In this document: in pieces, positions 35,241 through 43,941 of the stretch
How positions within the stretch are numbered: the stretch's first letter is position 1
How the letters are laid out: every line of letters starts with the position of its first letter
Origin: Clostridiales bacterium
GTDB lineage: Bacteria > Bacillota > Clostridia > Oscillospirales > Acutalibacteraceae
Length of the DNA: 64,000 nt
NCBI GenBank assembly: GCA_019415945.1
Contig: DXYF01000001.1
Span: forward strand, 30,278 to 94,277
Reading direction: 5' to 3'
Made by a program: the position numbers and the translations under genes
The notes under the pieces: model-generated
What the model saw: the letters and a program-made list of their open reading frames with translations, nothing else
What the model was told of the DNA's origin: nothing
Databases searched by the model: none

Positions 35241-35864
35241 TTAACCGCCGATTGTTGAAAGTGCACTGTGGAATACCATCGTACCGCTGTAATCGCCTGC
35301 AATGTCATCAAGATTTTGGCCGTACAGTGCCTTTTGGTTGAGTGCAAGCGTTACATCCTGAGCAGTTCCCTGTGAGCCTGCTGTAAATGTGCAGAGGTGA
35401 TAACCGTATTCGCCCGAATCGCCGCTCTGATTGAGAGGTGTATATTCGCTCATATTCACATCGTCAACGAGATTTCCGTAAACATCATATGAGATTTCAA
35501 ACGGTGTCTCACTATCCAGCTGTGTGAGATAGAACTGACCGTCGTCTGCCGTGCTGTCCTTGAGAAAAACTGATACTGCCTGACGGGCTTCAAGGTTATT
35601 AAGCTCTGTTGCAACAACATCAAAATCAAGATATTTGTAGCTGTCAGTATCTGTTTCGGGCTGTGTAAGCGTTCCGAAGTCAACGGACTCGGGGATTGTA
35701 ATCACATAGCTTACTTCTCCGGGTTCAGAGCCGAGAATGTTTGCGTAAACCTCGGTTGAGCCGTCGGGGTTCTGATCGGTAAGTTCAGCGGCAGACACTG
35801 CCACAGCCGATGATGTGATGAGTGCTCCTGCAAGCAGGGCGGAAATGATTTTTTTGATTTGCAT
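35241..35864 (-). CDS. Secreted beta-sandwich surface protein
   Basis: 207 residues. Signal peptide (about 1-26, AVAVSAAE) and an all-beta mature domain with YVITIPESVDFGTLTQPE early and DDIAGDYSGTMVFHSAL at the end, a layout common in surface proteins of gut Clostridia and loosely like WxL-type modules. No anchor of its own. The ATG at 35864 is preferred to the upstream frame because GAAAGG lies 9 nt before it. Probably secreted and held by its cluster partners. Confidence 0.65.
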   Translation of the reverse strand: MQIKKIISALLAGALITSSAVAVSAAELTDQNPDGSTEVYANILGSEPGEVSYVITIPESVDFGTLTQPETDTDSYKYLDFDVVATELNNLEARQAVSVFLKDSTADDGQFYLTQLDSETPFEISYDVYGNLVDDVNMSEYTPLNQSGDSGEYGYHLCTFTAGSQGTAQDVTLALNQKALYGQNLDDIAGDYSGTMVFHSALSTIGG

Positions 35865-35925
35865 AAAAAACATCCTTTCAAAAAGATTTATGTTAAAAGC
35901 CACCGCAAAAGCGGCACGCTCTTAA

Positions 35926-36420
35926 TCACTTAACAATTAATGTAAATTCCGATTCGGCGGAATTCATCGGAGTATGCTCCTCATCAAGAGTTACGCACTC
36001 GTAGTAAACTATTGCGGTGTATTCTCCCTTTTCAAGCGTTTGAGAAAGCGGAACCTCCGTAAGCCCGTACCCTGGCTTTAGAAGCTCGGACTCATAAAGT
36101 ACCGTGCCGTCCTCAAGCTTTAGGGTTGCATAGAATCCGCACTCGTTTGCCTTGGGATTTCCGATACTCAGATGCAGGCTCGCATCGCCTGATTTCATTT
36201 CGGCTGTGCCGTATCCGGGGATTTGAACGCCCGTGCTTTTATCAGGGGTTTCGTCCTCAATGCCCGTGTCCCAGTCCGATGATATTTGTCCGACAACGCC
36301 GTTTGATTTTTGGGGCTCTTCGGTGAAAAAATTGTTATACACCGCCACCCCGCCTACGGCCAAAATGACCGCAAGCAGGATTGCAAGAACAATCAAAAGT
36401 TTTTTCTTCTTTTTATTCAA
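35926..36420 (-). CDS. Membrane-anchored extracellular protein of the surface cluster
   Basis: 164 residues: cytoplasmic Lys-rich start, one membrane helix (about 8-28), a linker, and an extracellular beta-rich domain (DASLHLSIGNPKANECGFYA, LEKGEYTAIVYYECVTLDEE). Starts at a TTG that overlaps the end of the giant upstream gene by 8 nt, with GAAGG upstream, so translation is coupled. No known family. Confidence 0.65.
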   Translation of the reverse strand: MNKKKKKLLIVLAILLAVILAVGGVAVYNNFFTEEPQKSNGVVGQISSDWDTGIEDETPDKSTGVQIPGYGTAEMKSGDASLHLSIGNPKANECGFYATLKLEDGTVLYESELLKPGYGLTEVPLSQTLEKGEYTAIVYYECVTLDEEHTPMNSAESEFTLIVK

Positions 36421-39400
36421 AATTATTCCTTCTTCTGAATGTAATTATAAATATTGCCGCAAAGAGCATAATCAAAGCAAACGCGCTGAACATTGCCGCA
36501 CCCGTCTGTACGGGCGTTGAGTCGGACAAAGCTGCGTTTGTGTCTTCGACAAGAGCAAACGACACGGGAGACGCCACCGTAAATACGGCAACTCCGTCTT
36601 TAACGGAATCGGGCTTATAATACGAAGCGTTGCCGTCTGCGTCGATACCTGCAAACAGTACATTTTCACTGCTTACCGGAACCGAGATTTTAACTTCGGG
36701 CTGACACCACAGCTCGGCGGGAATGAAATTGCCGTCATTATCGCTGAGGTTTACATCGTAAACGCTTATGATTTTGTCTTTGTCCAGATCCGATGAAAGG
36801 GCTTTGTATCTGTCGCTGTCAGCATCGCAAGCCTCATAGCTTATATTAAGATCCTTGTGCATATTGCCCGAAACCGTAATGCCGTTGCCTGCCGACTTGA
36901 CGATGTAGTTTAGGAAACTGCATTTAATTGTGGGATAGCCCTTGTTAATCACGGAATTGTGCACCCAAGTTACCGAGTCGCCGCATACCGCGTTAAGCTC
37001 ATCAACAAAACCGTCCGTCTGCATATCCGAGTTTTTGGATTTTGCGGTGTTTGTGCTGTCGGGCTGTGTCTTTGAGTTTTTGCCGACTGATGTAAGTCCG
37101 TTTGAAGTGATGTAGAAAACATTTTTAACAATCGGTGTATCGGAGCCGTCCCAGCCGTTTAAGCCTGCAACAGAGCCCTTTGCGTTTTCATCACTGCAAT
37201 TTAAAGAACCCGAATTGTATGAGCTTTCGATTGTTCCGCAGTTTTTACCTGAAAGTCCGCCCGATACAGAAGTGTCCGTCGTGCCGATTTTTGCGTTGTT
37301 TGCACAGCCGTAGATTTTGCCCGTATTAACTGCTGCGATACCGCCGCACTGTGAGCCTGTTACAACAGCCGCGTTGCGGCATCCTGTAATCAGTCCGCTG
37401 TTTTCGCCTGCAATACCGCCGCTTAGCCCGCCCTTGATGTTTGAGTTCAGCTGTGAAGCGTTAATTGAAATATTCTTAAAGTGTATCGTACCCGATGTGA
37501 AGTTTACGCCGCTTATGCAGTGGTCGATTGTACCGTTGTTTACTGCGGCGATCCCGCCCGAAGTTTTAGATGAAACTTTAAATTTGCAGTCAAACACCAA
37601 CAGGTCTTTAACACAGCCGTTTTCGCCGATTATTTCAAACAGTCCGCCGTACTGCTCGGAATTTACATTCAGTCCGATTATGCAGTAGCCGTTGCCGTTA
37701 AATGTACCGTTAAACGGCTTGTTTTCGGAAACCGAGCCGATGCCCTGCGTCCACTCGCTGTCTTCGGGAGCGATGATGTTGTTTTCGAGAATATAGTTCT
37801 GAGAGCCGTACACATCATACTCGCTTCGTACAAGCTGTGAAAGCAATACAAGGTCGTCATATGTTTTGATGATGAGATTGCCGTCCTCGTCCTTGTCAAA
37901 ATCGTCGGGATCTGAGGGCTTTTCGGAATAGGTGTTTGAGTAAGCGTCCTTGTACGACAGATAATACACCGTTCCGCCGTCGAACTTAGGATAATCGTCG
38001 GGTATCTCGCCGTTGTCGATGTTCTGATACCAAACCTGTGTGCCGTCGGTTACTTCCTTGTTGAGAAGATATGCAACCTCGCCCGCCTTAAACTGCTCTG
38101 CTGTTTTTGCTTCTGCCGAAGCACCCGACTTACTCTCGCTTCCGAACGCCAAAGAAGATGAGCTGTCAAGATAGTAGTTGCCGCTGATATTTGCGGGTGT
38201 GAAATTCCTTGCCCATCCTACAACGGCTCCGCAGCGTGAGTTATCACCGCAGCTTACCGTTCCGTAGTTGTAGCAGTTATTCAGAGTCGGTTTTGAATTA
38301 TTCACATATCCTAAAATACCGCCTATATACGCACCTGAAGATGACGATGTGATCGTACCGAGATTTGCACAGCTTATGATTTTTGCACCGCTGTTTGTAT
38401 ATCCCAAAATTCCGCCGATGCAGTCAAGTGAATCTGTCAGTGTGATGTTTCCGTAATAGAGACATTTATCAATTAATGTAACATCATTCTGAACAGAGCC
38501 TGCAACACCGCCGACATGCTTTAGCTCACAGCCTGAATTCTCAATATCAACATATGAAGTGACGCCTGAAACAGTACCGCCGTTTAAATATCCGACTGCA
38601 CCGCCTATATGAGAGCCATCAGAGCTCAAGCTTATTTTACCTTTTACGGTGAAATTCTTAACCGTACCCGAAGAGCTTCCGAAAAGACCCGAACTGGAAG
38701 ATGTTTTCGTGATGCTCAAATTGGAAATGGTGTGGTTTTGTCCGTCAAATGTACCGTTAAAGTTATAAATCGGAGACCATTCACGGTTTTCAAGGTCAAT
38801 ATCTTCCGTAAAAACAGCGTTTGCCGCACTGTTTTGCTTGTCAAAATCTGCGTGTGTATCGTCGCCGTTTACGAGCGAAGCAAACCAGAACATCTGACCT
38901 GCGTTTGTGATTTCGTAAACGCCGTCGCTGTTAAGCTCGGCGGGCTCATACTGACCGCAAACGGTGCAAAAGCCGTTATCGTTAAATTCATGGGCTAAAA
39001 CTTCGTCACCGATAGGATAATTGCTGTAAGCCATATCGGTTTGGTTGCATCTGTACGCACCGTACACCGTTCCGCCGTCAAACTTGGGATAATCGTCGGG
39101 TGTCTCGCCGTTGTCAATGTTCTGATACCAAACCTGCGAACCGTCAGTTACTTCTTTGTTGAGAAGATACGCAACCTCGCCCGACTTAAACTGCTCTGCG
39201 GTTTTGCTTGTACCTGAATGTTCATCAAAATCACCGCATGTGTCTATGTAATAGCAGTTTTCCAAAGTTGAAGACAAATTTAATCCCTGAATTGCACCAA
39301 AGCTTGAATCAGCCGAAATGCTGCCGATGTTGTAGCAGTTTTCAACAACAGAACTGTAGGTGTTGTTACCTACTATTCCGCCTACACGCACACTACCCGA

Positions 39401-42400
39401 AACATCTCCAAGGTTTGCACAGTTTCTCTGAGTTGCCGAATTGCTCGTGCCGACGATTCCGCCGACATATTCTTTTCCGCTTATATCTCCTGTATTGGTG
39501 CATCTTTCAACTACGCACATGTCACCTAAATACATTGAAGGCTGGTTGTTTCCGACAATTCCGCCGACGCCGCCGCCGAAGCCGTTGCTTGTCTGGACGG
39601 AAACGGTTCCTGAGTTTTCACAATCCTTAACACACCCATTGTTCACATTAAATCCGACTACACCGCCGAGGTTGCTGTCTTTGCCCGCCGCACACGACAA
39701 GCTTTCGCTGTTAGAACAGTCTGAAACCGTACCTCCTTCGTTGTATCCTGCTATGCCGCCGACATAAGCGTAGGAATCAGCGTCGATATTAACCTGAACA
39801 TTGCTTGTTACATTTGAAATTGTCGAATCAAGCGAATATCCTGCCGCACTGCCGACATACAAGTTATTAATGTTCACTCCGCCGTTTTGACTCGGCGTAT
39901 CAATACTGCCCTCGACTGTGAAATTCGATAACGAAGAGTTTGAAATATAGCCGAACAATCCGCAGTACGCAGTGTCCGCTGATATTTTTACGCCTGATAT
40001 TATATGACTCTGACCGTCAAAGCTTCCTGTATAGGGACTGCTCTTGCTCCCTATCGGGATCCATGTTCTCATTTCACTTTGTGAATTGCCTTTGTTTATG
40101 TCAATGTCACGAACAAGCACTGCATTTGCATCCGAATTTTGTGCGTCAAAATCTGCGTGAGTTTTGTTGCCGTTTGCAAGAGAAGCAAACCAGTAAAGCT
40201 GACCTGCGTTTGAGATTTCGTAAACGCCGTTATTCAAAATTGCGGGCTGATAATCACCGCATTCTGTGCAGAAGCCGTTTTCGTCAAATTCGTGAGCACA
40301 CGAAGATTTGCTGAAAACCAATGTAACATCGCAGTCGGGCATCTCAAAGCTTCCGATCTGACCCGACTCAATATCCTTTTTGAGGTTCATTTTGATTGAC
40401 TTGTTTTCATACTCAAGCTGAACGGATTGCACCGAATCGTCTGCAATAAATGTAACGGTATCGCCGGGAGCAAAAAGGTTTTCGTACGAATCGAGCGTAA
40501 TAAGATCGTTTGAACAGTTTGTGCCCTCTACATAAACCTTGTGACCCTTTTGTGTGTTAAGGCAAACTGTTGCATCCGAATACGGGGCATTATACTCGTA
40601 CACATAATTGCCAAAACTGTCTTTTTCCAGCATCTCTATCTGGTCTTTTGTAAGCAGAGTGGTTTCGCTTGTCACCTTGCTCTTGTCGCTTGCATCGTTA
40701 TGTCTTTGAAGCGTAAGCGACTCCAAAACAGTATCTGTTCCGCCTGATGAGAAGCAAATATTCATTTGAGCACCCGCATCAACCGTTTTTTCGTTCATGG
40801 TAACGCCTTCACCGTCTTCGATGAAAATATTTGCACTGCCCGAACCGGAAGTTTTGACATCGGTGTGCTGTTTAAAGGACGAATTCCTGTTTGAAAGCAC
40901 AAATGAATAGGCAGTTTCGTAATTTTCACGATCCGACTGAATATACTCCGCGTCTACATCAGTTATTGCAAACTCATTATTCGGCTGCTGTGCACGGGCG
41001 TCTATCGCTTTAAAAATAACATAATATGTGGTGTACGGAGGTGAACCCTTCTCACCTGTCTTTGAAGTCATAAAGTAAACCGGATAATCACCCGCATATG
41101 AAAGATAATCCGAAAGATAGTTTGCGGGGGTGCTGTCACACAGTGCAAACGCGGGAGTATTGAACAGCTCCGCTATTTCATTTTCATTTCTTATGCATCC
41201 GTAATTATTGTTTGTACCGTCTCCGTATTGTCCTCTCGCCAAATTTCGGTAATCACCGCTCGCAGCATGAACATCGGCATAAACCTGTGCTTGTTTCTGC
41301 ACAAGCTGTGTCATATGCATATTGTAGGGGATTTTTGATTCTTCAATAACATCGTCATACTGAGTTCCGTCCATAATACAAAACGAATTAACGCCTGACG
41401 GAGTAAGAGTAAACACCCTGTCAAATATTACATCTTCCTCAACAAATTTTGAAAACCACTGGTAGAATTTATATTGATACTTGGAATTGTGCATTACCAA
41501 AGAAGTCGCATCATCAGCCTTGGGATACTCTTCAAGCTTCATTTGAATACCGTTTACAGGCGATATTTTGAGTTCTCTGTCAAGCATCGTGTTCATATCA
41601 TTTGCTACGGTTTCGTTGAGATCCGAGAAGCCGCTAAGATATTTTTCGTAGCTGTCCCATCTTGCCTGGTCATCGGGGTATTTTTCTTCAATAAAATCTC
41701 CCCTCTGAGCAAGAAATTCCTGGTAAACCATTTCGAGCATTATGATTTCCATAAACTGTTTGTCAATGTTTACTTTGATGTACTCGTACTGGTCTGTACA
41801 AAACGGAAACGATTCATACGCGAACTGAGCAACGACATCAGCGTAATTGACTTCGTTGTTTAAGCTGCTGCTCATAACTTTTATTGTACTGATAAAAATA
41901 TCGTCAATCGTACTGTCACTGAAGATTATCTCGCGTTTTTTCTCGTATGTGTTCTCCTCATCGGTAAAGCCGCCGTTTACAGAGCTGTACATTCTGCAAA
42001 AATCCTCAAACAAAGCTTCCTGCTTTTTTTCAACATCTTCCTGCGTCGCCTTGCCGTCATTATAATTTTGTGCGGTTTCCATACAGCTCATGTAGGTATC
42101 AAGGGTGTTCCTGACATGGTTGCTGTTCTCGATATCGGTAACATCGCTGTTCCATTTTTCATCAACATAACGCATAGCCTCGTTATATTTTATTTCCGTC
42201 ATTATCTTCTTGAGCTCCGAGGTATAGCTTGTAAGCTTTGCGTCTATCTGCTTAACCTCTTCAAGTATGCTTGCGCACAAGGCTTTAATCTCACCGAGAG
42301 TCTGACCCTGTGAGCCGCCGAACACCCACTTGTTGAGGAATGAAGCAAAATTTTGAAATCCCTCGCTGTCGGTAGCAGCGGCAATTCTTGTCAACGCATT

Positions 42401-42610
42401 TCCGCACGCCAAAAATCCGTTTGTATAGATCTTAGTAACACCGAAGTTAACTATTCCTGTCATAAAGGGATTTTGCTTTACTGAAGCTGCCGCACTTTTG
42501 TCTGCTGCAAATACACTCGCAGCAGATGCTGATACAGTCGAAAAGCATATGCAAAGCACAAGCAGTATCGACAGCAGCTTTTTAGATACTTTTTTCACCA
42601 TATTATCCAT
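36413..42610 (-). CDS. Giant surface protein with GLUG repeats
   Basis: 2065 residues. Signal peptide (about 1-36), a mostly helical region to about 430, a beta-rich bacterial-repeat segment, then two long homologous units, each opening with a Cys-containing HEF..NGFC..CG.Y.PA motif and YEI.NAGQLYWFASL.NG, carrying many GLUG-type Gly-rich repeats (GGIVGYNEGGTVSDCSNS is typical) and ending in TAEQFK.GEVAYLLNKEVTDG. A third GLUG block, a beta domain, and a C-terminal membrane helix with RRRNNFE follow. Likely an adhesin or surface enzyme platform. Start could be 42610 or the ATG 9 nt later (42601); GAAAGG is nearby. Co-transcribed with its two or three smaller neighbours. Confidence 0.85.
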   Translation of the reverse strand: MDNMVKKVSKKLLSILLVLCICFSTVSASAASVFAADKSAAASVKQNPFMTGIVNFGVTKIYTNGFLACGNALTRIAAATDSEGFQNFASFLNKWVFGGSQGQTLGEIKALCASILEEVKQIDAKLTSYTSELKKIMTEIKYNEAMRYVDEKWNSDVTDIENSNHVRNTLDTYMSCMETAQNYNDGKATQEDVEKKQEALFEDFCRMYSSVNGGFTDEENTYEKKREIIFSDSTIDDIFISTIKVMSSSLNNEVNYADVVAQFAYESFPFCTDQYEYIKVNIDKQFMEIIMLEMVYQEFLAQRGDFIEEKYPDDQARWDSYEKYLSGFSDLNETVANDMNTMLDRELKISPVNGIQMKLEEYPKADDATSLVMHNSKYQYKFYQWFSKFVEEDVIFDRVFTLTPSGVNSFCIMDGTQYDDVIEESKIPYNMHMTQLVQKQAQVYADVHAASGDYRNLARGQYGDGTNNNYGCIRNENEIAELFNTPAFALCDSTPANYLSDYLSYAGDYPVYFMTSKTGEKGSPPYTTYYVIFKAIDARAQQPNNEFAITDVDAEYIQSDRENYETAYSFVLSNRNSSFKQHTDVKTSGSGSANIFIEDGEGVTMNEKTVDAGAQMNICFSSGGTDTVLESLTLQRHNDASDKSKVTSETTLLTKDQIEMLEKDSFGNYVYEYNAPYSDATVCLNTQKGHKVYVEGTNCSNDLITLDSYENLFAPGDTVTFIADDSVQSVQLEYENKSIKMNLKKDIESGQIGSFEMPDCDVTLVFSKSSCAHEFDENGFCTECGDYQPAILNNGVYEISNAGQLYWFASLANGNKTHADFDAQNSDANAVLVRDIDINKGNSQSEMRTWIPIGSKSSPYTGSFDGQSHIISGVKISADTAYCGLFGYISNSSLSNFTVEGSIDTPSQNGGVNINNLYVGSAAGYSLDSTISNVTSNVQVNIDADSYAYVGGIAGYNEGGTVSDCSNSESLSCAAGKDSNLGGVVGFNVNNGCVKDCENSGTVSVQTSNGFGGGVGGIVGNNQPSMYLGDMCVVERCTNTGDISGKEYVGGIVGTSNSATQRNCANLGDVSGSVRVGGIVGNNTYSSVVENCYNIGSISADSSFGAIQGLNLSSTLENCYYIDTCGDFDEHSGTSKTAEQFKSGEVAYLLNKEVTDGSQVWYQNIDNGETPDDYPKFDGGTVYGAYRCNQTDMAYSNYPIGDEVLAHEFNDNGFCTVCGQYEPAELNSDGVYEITNAGQMFWFASLVNGDDTHADFDKQNSAANAVFTEDIDLENREWSPIYNFNGTFDGQNHTISNLSITKTSSSSGLFGSSSGTVKNFTVKGKISLSSDGSHIGGAVGYLNGGTVSGVTSYVDIENSGCELKHVGGVAGSVQNDVTLIDKCLYYGNITLTDSLDCIGGILGYTNSGAKIISCANLGTITSSSSGAYIGGILGYVNNSKPTLNNCYNYGTVSCGDNSRCGAVVGWARNFTPANISGNYYLDSSSSLAFGSESKSGASAEAKTAEQFKAGEVAYLLNKEVTDGTQVWYQNIDNGEIPDDYPKFDGGTVYYLSYKDAYSNTYSEKPSDPDDFDKDEDGNLIIKTYDDLVLLSQLVRSEYDVYGSQNYILENNIIAPEDSEWTQGIGSVSENKPFNGTFNGNGYCIIGLNVNSEQYGGLFEIIGENGCVKDLLVFDCKFKVSSKTSGGIAAVNNGTIDHCISGVNFTSGTIHFKNISINASQLNSNIKGGLSGGIAGENSGLITGCRNAAVVTGSQCGGIAAVNTGKIYGCANNAKIGTTDTSVSGGLSGKNCGTIESSYNSGSLNCSDENAKGSVAGLNGWDGSDTPIVKNVFYITSNGLTSVGKNSKTQPDSTNTAKSKNSDMQTDGFVDELNAVCGDSVTWVHNSVINKGYPTIKCSFLNYIVKSAGNGITVSGNMHKDLNISYEACDADSDRYKALSSDLDKDKIISVYDVNLSDNDGNFIPAELWCQPEVKISVPVSSENVLFAGIDADGNASYYKPDSVKDGVAVFTVASPVSFALVEDTNAALSDSTPVQTGAAMFSAFALIMLFAAIFIITFRRRNNFE

Positions 42611-42629
42611 CGCCTTTCAAAGAATTTTA

Positions 42630-43010
42630 TCAGCCGCACTTTGTGCAGCGGCAGTTCATCAAAAGAGACAGCCCTTCAAACAGCTCTGCCCCTGATATGT
42701 CACCTTTAATAAAATAATCGGTGCGAATTCTGTATGCCTCAAGCGAAAAATCAAGGTCACTGCACCAAATCAGTCCGCAGTCGGGGCATAATGCTTTCAG
42801 CCGCTGCGAAGCGTTTAACCCTTCAACGCCGTCAAGTGCAATAACCGCACAGCTCGGTTTAAAATCATTGACCGTGCCTAAAAAGGACTCAAAATTTTCA
42901 TAGAGCTTTATTACGGGAAACAATCCACGCTCTCTGCAAAAATTCTCGATCCACAAGGCAAGCTGTTCGCCTCTGCTTTGTCCGTTTGCAAGAACAGCAA
43001 TTCGATACAT
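42630..43010 (-). CDS. Stand-alone degenerate receiver domain
   Basis: 126 residues from the ATG at 43010, which has GAGAAGGTG upstream (the open frame extends to 43157 without a better start). It aligns along its length with the receiver of the divergent LytTR regulator: Asp60 in VIALDGVEG corresponds to the phosphoacceptor, and Lys102 in DYFIKGD to the conserved Lys. The N-terminal acidic pair needed for Mg binding is replaced by VLANG, and there is no output domain. It ends in a Cys cluster, NCRCTKCG. Twenty nt upstream of the giant surface gene, so probably the first gene of that operon; it may act as a phosphorylation-independent partner or decoy. Confidence 0.65.
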   Translation of the reverse strand: MYRIAVLANGQSRGEQLALWIENFCRERGLFPVIKLYENFESFLGTVNDFKPSCAVIALDGVEGLNASQRLKALCPDCGLIWCSDLDFSLEAYRIRTDYFIKGDISGAELFEGLSLLMNCRCTKCG

Positions 43011-43179
43011 AAATACACCTTCTCTCTTTTGATGACAATTTTTGCCGATTAATAAGCCGAATATCAACTTATTTGCCGTAATGTTACCAGACTTTAAAAG
43101 CAAATTCCATATGTTTTGCACGAACGGTAAAAATCCGTCCCGAATTGTATTTAACACATGAGATTTTTCACAAATTTTA

Positions 43180-43188
43180 TGATATAAT
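43180..43188 (+). promoter_or_regulatory. Extended -10 promoter of the LytTR system
   Basis: TG-A-TATAAT, an extended -10 element, 33 nt before the start codon with no recognisable -35. Activator-dependent or autoregulated control by the LytTR protein would fit. Confidence 0.5.
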
Positions 43189-43221
43189 TAACTGCATAAC
43201 AGTACAAAAGGAGGCATTACA

Positions 43222-43941
43222 ATGCGTATTGCGATAGTTGACGACTTGGAAACTCATCGAAAAAGGCTGTATGAACAAATACAAATTCAGCTCTCCCGAC
43301 ACGCTTTGGATGCACAAATTACTCAATATGAAAACTGCGAGGCATTTTTGAACGAAGCCGCAAAAGAAAACTTTGAAGTTGTATTTTTGGATATATATAT
43401 GAACGGCATGAGCGGTGTGGAAGCGGCTAAAAAACTCAGAACAACCGACAAAGAATGTATAATAATTTTTACCACGGCGTCGGCTGACCACGCACTTGAG
43501 GGATTTAGGGTAAGGGCACTTGACTACCTTGTAAAGCCGTATTCCGATGAGGAGATTGAAAATCTGTTTGAGGAAATACTAAGACGCCTGCCCGTCCCCG
43601 ATAAGTACATTGATGTCCGCGTAGTGGGAGGAAATGTCCGCCTTAGATTAAGTGAAATTGTCTTTGCCGAACACTTCAGGCATCAGATTCACATACATAC
43701 CTCCGACGATAAAACAACGGTGACAAGACAGACCATTGCACAGTTTACATCACAGCTTTGCGGCGACGAACGGTTCTTTCTTTGCAGCCGAGGCGTGATT
43801 GTCAATATGGAATACGCAAAAGACTTTAACGGAACGGAATTTATCTTAAAAAACGGACAGACAATATCTGTTAGCCGTGATAACTCAAAAACCGCCCGTG
43901 CGGCTTTCGGTGATTTTCTTTTCAAAAGGGGGTACAAATGA
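43222..43941 (+). CDS. LytTR-family response regulator
   Basis: 239 residues. Receiver with VDD near 6-8, Asp57 (VFLDIYMNG) and Lys105 (DYLVKPY); LytTR DNA-binding domain from about 130 (LSEIVFAEHFRHQIHIHT, FFLCSRGVIVNMEYAKDF, SVSRDNSK). GGAGG lies 8 nt before the ATG. It overlaps the kinase gene by ATGA. LytTR systems often control surface proteins, and here it is divergent from a surface-protein operon. Confidence 0.93.
   Translation: MRIAIVDDLETHRKRLYEQIQIQLSRHALDAQITQYENCEAFLNEAAKENFEVVFLDIYMNGMSGVEAAKKLRTTDKECIIIFTTASADHALEGFRVRALDYLVKPYSDEEIENLFEEILRRLPVPDKYIDVRVVGGNVRLRLSEIVFAEHFRHQIHIHTSDDKTTVTRQTIAQFTSQLCGDERFFLCSRGVIVNMEYAKDFNGTEFILKNGQTISVSRDNSKTARAAFGDFLFKRGYK

Noticed and set aside
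43011..43221. Possible LytTR binding repeats (ACCGTT, ACTGTT and CAGTTAA-like hexamers)
   Set aside because: Spacing does not fit the usual two-box arrangement; too weak to list as sites.
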